Positions 4,400 to 8,371 of a DNA stretch of 8,371 bases are shown piece by piece (positions within the stretch are counted from its first letter, which is position 1; every line of letters begins with the position of its first letter). The stretch comes from JAIRTY01 sp050257395 (lineage in GTDB: Bacteria; Actinomycetota; Actinomycetes; Streptosporangiales; Streptosporangiaceae). The position numbers and the translations under genes were made by a program. Where the stretch lies: positions 1-8,371 of the forward strand of contig JBLMWU010000056.1 in NCBI GenBank assembly GCA_050257395.1, in the 5' to 3' direction. The notes below the pieces were generated by a model. It was given only the letters and a program-made list of their open reading frames with translations, did no database searches and was not told the origin of the DNA.

Positions 4400-5779
4400 A
4401 TGATCGAGATCATCGCCATCGACACCCCGACCCTGGGGGATCGCAGTTACCTGGTGCACGACGGAGCGGCCGCAGTTGTGGTCGACCCGCAGCGTGACAT
4501 CGACCGGGTGCTGGGCCTCGCGGCGGAGCACGGGGTCACGATCACCCACATCTTCGAGACCCACGTGCACAACGACTACGTCACCGGCGGGCTCGCGCTG
4601 GCCGCTGCCACCGGCGCCGCCTACCACGTCAACGCGGACGACCCGGTGTCGTTCGATCGCGTCCCGGTCTCGGACGGGGATGTGATCGAGGTCAGCCCGG
4701 CGCTGCAGGTGCGGGTGCTGGCCACGCCCGGGCACACGTTCACCCACCTGTCCTACGTGCTGGAGACCGGCGGGCAGCCGCCCGCGGTGTTCACCGGCGG
4801 GTCGCTCCTGTACGGCTCGACTGGCCGGCCCGACCTGCTCGGCGCTGATCATGCCGGGACGCTCGCCCGCGCGCAGTACGCCTCCGCGCACCGGCTCGCG
4901 GCCGAACTGCCGGGCGAAACCGCCGTGTACCCGACGCACGGGTTCGGCAGCTTCTGCTCGGCCACCCAGGCCGGGGGCGACGCGTCGACCATCGGCGCCG
5001 AGCGGCGGCTCAACCCGGCGTTCACGCTCGGCGAGCAGGAGTACGCCGAGACACTGCTGGCCGGGCTGGACGCCTACCCCGCGTACTACGCACACATGGG
5101 CCCGGCCAACACGGCCGGCCCGGCCGGACCGGACCTGTCAGAACCCAGCCGCGCCAGCGCCGGGGAACTCCTGCGGCGCATCCAGGACGGGGAATGGGTG
5201 GTGGACCTGCGCACCCGCACCGCGTTCGCGGCCGGGCACGTGGCCGGGACGTTCAGCTTCCCGCTGGATGGCAGCTTCGCCACCTACCTGGGCTGGCTGA
5301 TCCCCTGGGGCACGCCGCTGACGCTGCTCGGGGAAACCCCGCGCCAGGTCGCCGAGGCTCAGCGGGAACTGGTCCGCATCGGCATCGACCGCCCGGCGGC
5401 CGCAGCCACGGGCGGTCCTGCCGACTGGGCCGGCGGGCAGCCGCTGCGCAGCTACGGGCAAGCGGACTTCGCCGCCCTGGCAGCGGTCCGCCACCACCGG
5501 CCCGTCGTCGTGCTGGACGTGCGCCGCAACCTGGAATGGGCAGAGTCCCACCTCGACGGCGCCGTGCACATCCCGCTGCAGGACCTGCTGACCCGCCTCG
5601 GCGAAGTACCCGCCGGCGAAGTCTGGGTGCACTGCCGCAGCGGCTACCGGGCAAGTGTGGCCGCTTCCGTGCTCGACGCCGCAGGCCGCACCGTCGTCGC
5701 CATCGACGACGAGTACGACCACGCGGCCACCGCCGGGCTGCCGCTGGCCAGCAGGGACGGCGAGGCTCAGGCGGCGTGA
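4400..5779 (+). CDS. CstB-like fusion: MBL-fold (persulfide dioxygenase-type) domain plus two rhodanese domains
   Basis: This 459-residue protein has the CstB order: an MBL-fold domain of the ETHE1/persulfide dioxygenase type (about 1-195), a degenerate rhodanese (about 255-345) and an active rhodanese (about 355-450). The MBL domain shows THVHNDY (54-60), GHTFTH (111-116), TGGSLLYGSTGRPDL (132-146) and THGFGSFC (179-186). ETHE1 iron ligands correspond to His55 and His112, which are present. The expected Asp of a TGD motif is Gly134, and the usual His after HxHxD is Tyr60. The middle rhodanese keeps VVDLRTRTAFAAGH (267-280) but has no cysteine in its loop. The last one has HCRSGYRAS with Cys412. 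The expected role is oxidation of thiol persulfide to sulfite, with the rhodanese handling sulfane sulfur. The missing Asp makes the dioxygenase step uncertain; the domain may use different ligands or a different chemistry. ATG 4400 has AGGAAGG 12 nt upstream. It is in an operon with the preceding rhodanese. Confidence 0.9.
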   Translation: MIEIIAIDTPTLGDRSYLVHDGAAAVVVDPQRDIDRVLGLAAEHGVTITHIFETHVHNDYVTGGLALAAATGAAYHVNADDPVSFDRVPVSDGDVIEVSPALQVRVLATPGHTFTHLSYVLETGGQPPAVFTGGSLLYGSTGRPDLLGADHAGTLARAQYASAHRLAAELPGETAVYPTHGFGSFCSATQAGGDASTIGAERRLNPAFTLGEQEYAETLLAGLDAYPAYYAHMGPANTAGPAGPDLSEPSRASAGELLRRIQDGEWVVDLRTRTAFAAGHVAGTFSFPLDGSFATYLGWLIPWGTPLTLLGETPRQVAEAQRELVRIGIDRPAAAATGGPADWAGGQPLRSYGQADFAALAAVRHHRPVVVLDVRRNLEWAESHLDGAVHIPLQDLLTRLGEVPAGEVWVHCRSGYRASVAASVLDAAGRTVVAIDDEYDHAATAGLPLASRDGEAQAA

Positions 5780-5785
5780 GCAGGC

Positions 5786-5816
5786 GCCGGGGCCGGACCG
5801 CCCGGCCGGCCCCGGC
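5786..5816 (+). terminator. Strong GC hairpin closing the rhodanese operon
   Basis: GCCGGGGCCGG (5786-5796) and CCGGCCCCGGC (5806-5816) form a perfect 11-bp stem with a 9-nt loop, beginning 7 bp after the stop of the MBL-rhodanese gene. No T-run follows, which is common for actinomycete hairpin terminators. It also lies downstream of the convergent response-regulator gene, about 130 bp beyond its stop, so it could serve both strands. Confidence 0.65.
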
Positions 5817-5948
5817 TCACTGCTGCCGCGATCACCCGGCATGGGAAGCGTGGGTGCCAGGGATGTTCGCCCCGGCTGCGGCAGCAGCCACACGACGTGG
5901 GTGGACGCGGCGCTCAGGGCCTGGGCTGAACGCGGTCGGGGGGCAGCC

Positions 5949-6674
5949 TTATCCGGCTGGCGGAGCGGGTACCCGGTCGCGGGTGACGGCGAGCCGGTAT
6001 CCGGCGCCGGTGACGGTGTCGATGAGCCGGGGGGCGTGCGGGTCGGTTTCGATCTTGCGGCGCAGGTTGCGGATGTGGGAGTCGATGGTGCGTTCGTAGC
6101 CCTCGTACTCATAGCCGCGGATCCGGTTGACGAGCTCGTAGCGGCTGAACACCCGGCCGGGGACGCTGGCCAGGGTGGTCAGCAGTTTCCATTCGCTGGC
6201 TGTCAGGTCGGCGGGCTGGCCGTGGGCGGTGACCCGGCGGCGGGTCTCGTCGATGATGAGCTGCCCGGCGCCGTAGGAGGCGGGGCCGTCGGCGGCGGGC
6301 TGGCCGGCGGCGCGGCGGAGGATGGCGCGGGCGCGCAGGACGACTTCGCGGGGGCTGAACGGCTTGGTGACGTAGTCGTCGGCGCCCAGTTCCAGTCCGT
6401 GGATGCGCTCGGCGGTGCCGGTCTTGGCGGTGAGCATCATGATCGGGGTGGCGGTGGCGGCGCGTACCTCGCGGGCGACTTCCTCGCCTGGTACGTCGGG
6501 CAGCCGCAGGTCCAGCACGATGAGGTCCGGGTGGGCCTGGCGGGCCAGCGTGATCGCCTCGGCGCCGGAGCCGGTGGTGATGACAGAGAGCCCGTCGTGC
6601 TCGAGGTAGGAGCGCAGCAGGTCACGGATCTTGCGCTCGTCCTCCACGACCAGCACGCTCGCGGTCACGGGCAT
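5949..6674 (-). CDS. OmpR/PhoB-family two-component response regulator
   Basis: This 241-residue regulator has a receiver domain (about 5-120) and a winged-helix DNA-binding domain (about 135-230). The receiver has the acidic pair Glu11-Asp12, the phospho-acceptor Asp55 in LIVLDLRLPD, Thr82 in MLTAK and Lys104 in YVTKPF. The effector domain shows LTASEWKLLTTLASVPGRVFSR (157-178, in pieces), the recognition helix TIDSHIRNLRRKIE (196-209) and the end motif IDTVTGAGYRL (218-228). All key residues are intact. The start was set at the second of two adjacent ATGs (6674), because the AGAGGGA run has better spacing to it than to ATG 6677. A longer frame to 6782 exists but its extra residues look non-coding. 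It faces away from the histidine kinase gene with about 120 bp between the starts, an uncommon layout for a cognate pair. Target genes cannot be inferred; autoregulation of the shared intergenic region is likely. Confidence 0.94.
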   Translation of the reverse strand: MPVTASVLVVEDERKIRDLLRSYLEHDGLSVITTGSGAEAITLARQAHPDLIVLDLRLPDVPGEEVAREVRAATATPIMMLTAKTGTAERIHGLELGADDYVTKPFSPREVVLRARAILRRAAGQPAADGPASYGAGQLIIDETRRRVTAHGQPADLTASEWKLLTTLASVPGRVFSRYELVNRIRGYEYEGYERTIDSHIRNLRRKIETDPHAPRLIDTVTGAGYRLAVTRDRVPAPPAG

Positions 6675-6728
6675 CATCTTCCCTCTCACGGCTGATCCGA
6701 CCACCGGGCGCGGGCGCCGGCCAGGGGC

Positions 6729-6763
6729 TGACGTCACCGTCTGGCAGAGGCCAACGCCTCTGC
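6729..6763. promoter_or_regulatory. Palindromes in the divergent regulator/kinase promoter region
   Basis: TGACGTCA (6729-6736) is a perfect 8-bp palindrome, and 7 bp further GCAGAGGC (6744-6751) and GCCTCTGC (6756-6763) form a perfect 8-bp inverted repeat with a 4-nt centre. They sit midway between the response regulator start and the kinase start, where a regulator controlling both would bind. The second could also fold as an RNA hairpin in the kinase leader. OmpR-family sites are more often direct repeats, so another protein may be involved. Confidence 0.4.
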
Positions 6764-6796
6764 GAACCGGGAGCCCTGGCACGGTTGCCTGAGGGG

Positions 6797-8356
6797 ATGA
6801 CGCGATCGGGACGGCGGCTGCTGGGGCCGCTCGGCTGGCGGCTGTTCGCCGCGTTCACTCTGGTGGGGGTGGGTGCGGTGGCGCTGCTCGCCGTGCTCGC
6901 GGTGCTGTCGGTGCGCAGCCAGACCACCGGGCTGGTGGCGTCCCAGCGTGAGCAGGCCCGACGCGACATCGCCGCTGCGCTCGCGGCCGCCTATGCCAAG
7001 GCCAGGTCGTGGCAGAAGGCCGACCTGACCGGCGTGGAAGCCCTGGTGCAGAGCACCGGTGCACGGCTGATCATCCTGGACACCTCCGGCGGCCGGATCG
7101 CCACCATCAGCCCCGCCCGCCAGCCGGGCCACCAGCACGGCAGCGAGGCTCCCACCCCCGGCAGCGACCACGGCCAGCCCAGCCCGCAGCCGTCCCACCA
7201 GCACCGGGGCGGCGAGGGACTGGCCCCGCCGCCTGCCCGCAGCACGGCACCGCTGACGGCCGTACCGGCGGGATCATCCAGCGGTGCCTCCCTGCTGGCC
7301 GCCGTGCCCAGGGCAGCGGGGCAGCGGGCATTCGCCGTGACGGCCAGTCCAGCGGTGACGGCATCGGACCGCGTGCCGGTACTGGTGGACGGGCGCAGGG
7401 TCGGTACCGCGATCGTGAGCTTCCCTGCCGTCAGCCAGTCCCCGGCCTGGCAGGCACGCGAGGCCATCCTGCGTGCCGTGGCAGCCGGCACGGTGCTGGC
7501 CGTGGTCCTCGCCGCCGGGGCTGCGCTGCTGGTGACCCGGCGCACCACCCGCCCGCTGACCGCGCTCGCGGACGCTGCGGGTGCGCTGGCGCGCGGGGAG
7601 GCGGACGCCACCGCCCGGCTGCGGCCCGGGCCCGGCGAGCTGGGCCAGGTCTCGGCCGCATTCGCGCGGATGGCCGGCACCTTGCGGCGGGAAGACGAAC
7701 TGCGCCGCGCCCTGGTCGCCGACACCGCCCACGAACTGCGCACGCCCGTGACCATCCTGCGCGGCGCGACCGAGGAACTCCTCGACGGGCTCGCCCAGCC
7801 CACCGCCGGCCGGCTCACCTCGCTGCACGATGAAATCCTCCGCCTGGAGCGCCTGGTTGATGACCTGTCCACCCTCGCTGCCGCCCAGTCCGCGGCGCTG
7901 ACGCTCGAACGCGCCCCCGCAGACCTTGCCAAGCTCGCCGCCCAGGCAGCCGACGCGCTCGCGCCCCAGTTCAGCGACGCCGCCCTGCACCTGGACACCG
8001 ACCTGACGCCCGTCACCGTGACCGGCGACCCGGCGCGCCTGACCCAGATCATCACAAACCTGCTGACCAACGCCGTCAAGTTCACCCCGCCCGGCGGGCG
8101 GGTAACGCTCACCACCCGCCGCGCGGGTGCCGGCGCGCAGCTCACCGTCACCGACACCGGGCCCGGCATCCCGCCTGATGAGCTGCCGCACATTTTCCAG
8201 CGGTTCTGGCGGGGCAGCGCCGCGGCCGGCCGGGCCGGGACCGACATCGGCCTCGCCGTCGCCGCCGAACTCGCAGCAGCCCACGGCGGCACCATCACCG
8301 CTGCCAGCCCACCCGGCGGCGGGACCACCTTCACCCTGACCTTGCCCGGCCTCTGA
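6797..8356 (+). CDS. Membrane sensor histidine kinase with His-rich outer segment
   Basis: With ATG 6797 the protein has 519 residues. TTG 6785 (adding 4 residues) is an alternative, and neither has an ideal ribosome site. Order: a short basic N-terminus, TM1 (about 14-39), an outer region (about 40-220) with a low-complexity stretch rich in His, Pro, Gly and Ser (about 107-148, including HQHG, DHG and HQH), TM2 (about 224-246), HAMP (about 247-300), HisKA with DTAHELRTPV (phospho-acceptor His312) and HATPase_c. The ATPase shows NLLTNAVKFTPPGG (Asn425), DTGPGIP (453-459) and FQRFWRG (467-473). The G2 box reads GTDIGL (481-486), where GTGLGL or GSGIGL is usual, so Asp483 replaces the middle Gly. 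It almost certainly works with the divergent response regulator. The ligand is unknown; the His clusters suggest metal binding but are in a flexible stretch. The gene ends 15 bp before the window edge. Confidence 0.93.
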   Translation: MTRSGRRLLGPLGWRLFAAFTLVGVGAVALLAVLAVLSVRSQTTGLVASQREQARRDIAAALAAAYAKARSWQKADLTGVEALVQSTGARLIILDTSGGRIATISPARQPGHQHGSEAPTPGSDHGQPSPQPSHQHRGGEGLAPPPARSTAPLTAVPAGSSSGASLLAAVPRAAGQRAFAVTASPAVTASDRVPVLVDGRRVGTAIVSFPAVSQSPAWQAREAILRAVAAGTVLAVVLAAGAALLVTRRTTRPLTALADAAGALARGEADATARLRPGPGELGQVSAAFARMAGTLRREDELRRALVADTAHELRTPVTILRGATEELLDGLAQPTAGRLTSLHDEILRLERLVDDLSTLAAAQSAALTLERAPADLAKLAAQAADALAPQFSDAALHLDTDLTPVTVTGDPARLTQIITNLLTNAVKFTPPGGRVTLTTRRAGAGAQLTVTDTGPGIPPDELPHIFQRFWRGSAAAGRAGTDIGLAVAAELAAAHGGTITAASPPGGGTTFTLTLPGL

Positions 8357-8371
8357 CGTGGTGGTGTCCCG

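Noticed and set aside
4371..4403. Ten-codon frame whose TGA overlaps the ATG of the CstB-like gene
   Set aside because: It could be a coupling leader peptide, but it has no ribosome site of its own (its AGGAAGG lies inside it and better serves the next gene), so chance is the simpler reading.
5138..6112. Long minus-strand frame opposite the CstB-like gene and running past the response regulator end
   Set aside because: It is antisense to well-supported genes on both sides and has low-complexity composition, a typical shadow frame of GC-rich coding DNA.
6991..8334. 447-codon minus-strand frame opposite the histidine kinase
   Set aside because: Ser/Arg/Ala-rich mirror of the kinase gene with no domain of its own.

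Overview
This window is high-GC DNA with GTG starts, purine-rich Shine-Dalgarno sites and dense shadow reading frames. The gene content points to an actinomycete: a stand-alone RsbW-like ATPase, a LmbE/PIG-L deacetylase of the kind used in mycothiol chemistry, an ECF sigma factor, and an OmpR-type two-component pair. I cannot name a genus. No rRNA, tRNA, CRISPR array or transposase is visible.

Layout, left to right. (1) Positions 1-456, minus strand: a well-initiated 73-residue orphan protein, followed 5 bp later by an RsbW-like HATPase that runs off the left edge. (2) Positions 457-1213: about 750 bp with no convincing gene. It holds a nearly perfect 39-bp palindrome (692-730) and an AT-rich spot set among repeated TGCAC/GTGCA half-sites (950-1022). 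(3) Positions 1214-3236, minus strand: a run of small genes around a LmbE-family deacetylase. In transcription order these are a single-span membrane protein, a DUF2892/YgaP-like two-span membrane protein, the deacetylase, an overlapping 85-residue protein and, after a gap, a 92-residue orphan. (4) Positions 3355-5779, plus strand: an ECF sigma factor, then a control region with two 16-bp CsoR/CstR-type operators on either side of a sigma70-like promoter, then a single-domain rhodanese and an MBL-fold/double-rhodanese fusion with the architecture of the persulfide dioxygenase-sulfurtransferase CstB. A strong hairpin closes this unit. (5) Positions 5949-8356: an OmpR-family response regulator on the minus strand and, divergent from it, a sensor histidine kinase with a His/Pro-rich outer segment.

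The central reading is a reactive-sulfur (persulfide/sulfide) handling locus. The operator form and the gene content agree: CstR-family repressors in other bacteria sense persulfides through ATACCC-type palindromes and control rhodaneses and CstB. The DUF2892 protein and the LmbE deacetylase fit sulfur or low-molecular-weight thiol metabolism, but that link rests on context. The most unusual points are that the MBL domain lacks one expected iron ligand (TGG in place of TGD) and has HxHxDY instead of HxHxDH, that the histidine kinase has Asp in place of the middle Gly of its G2 box, and that the operators' cognate repressor gene is not in the window.
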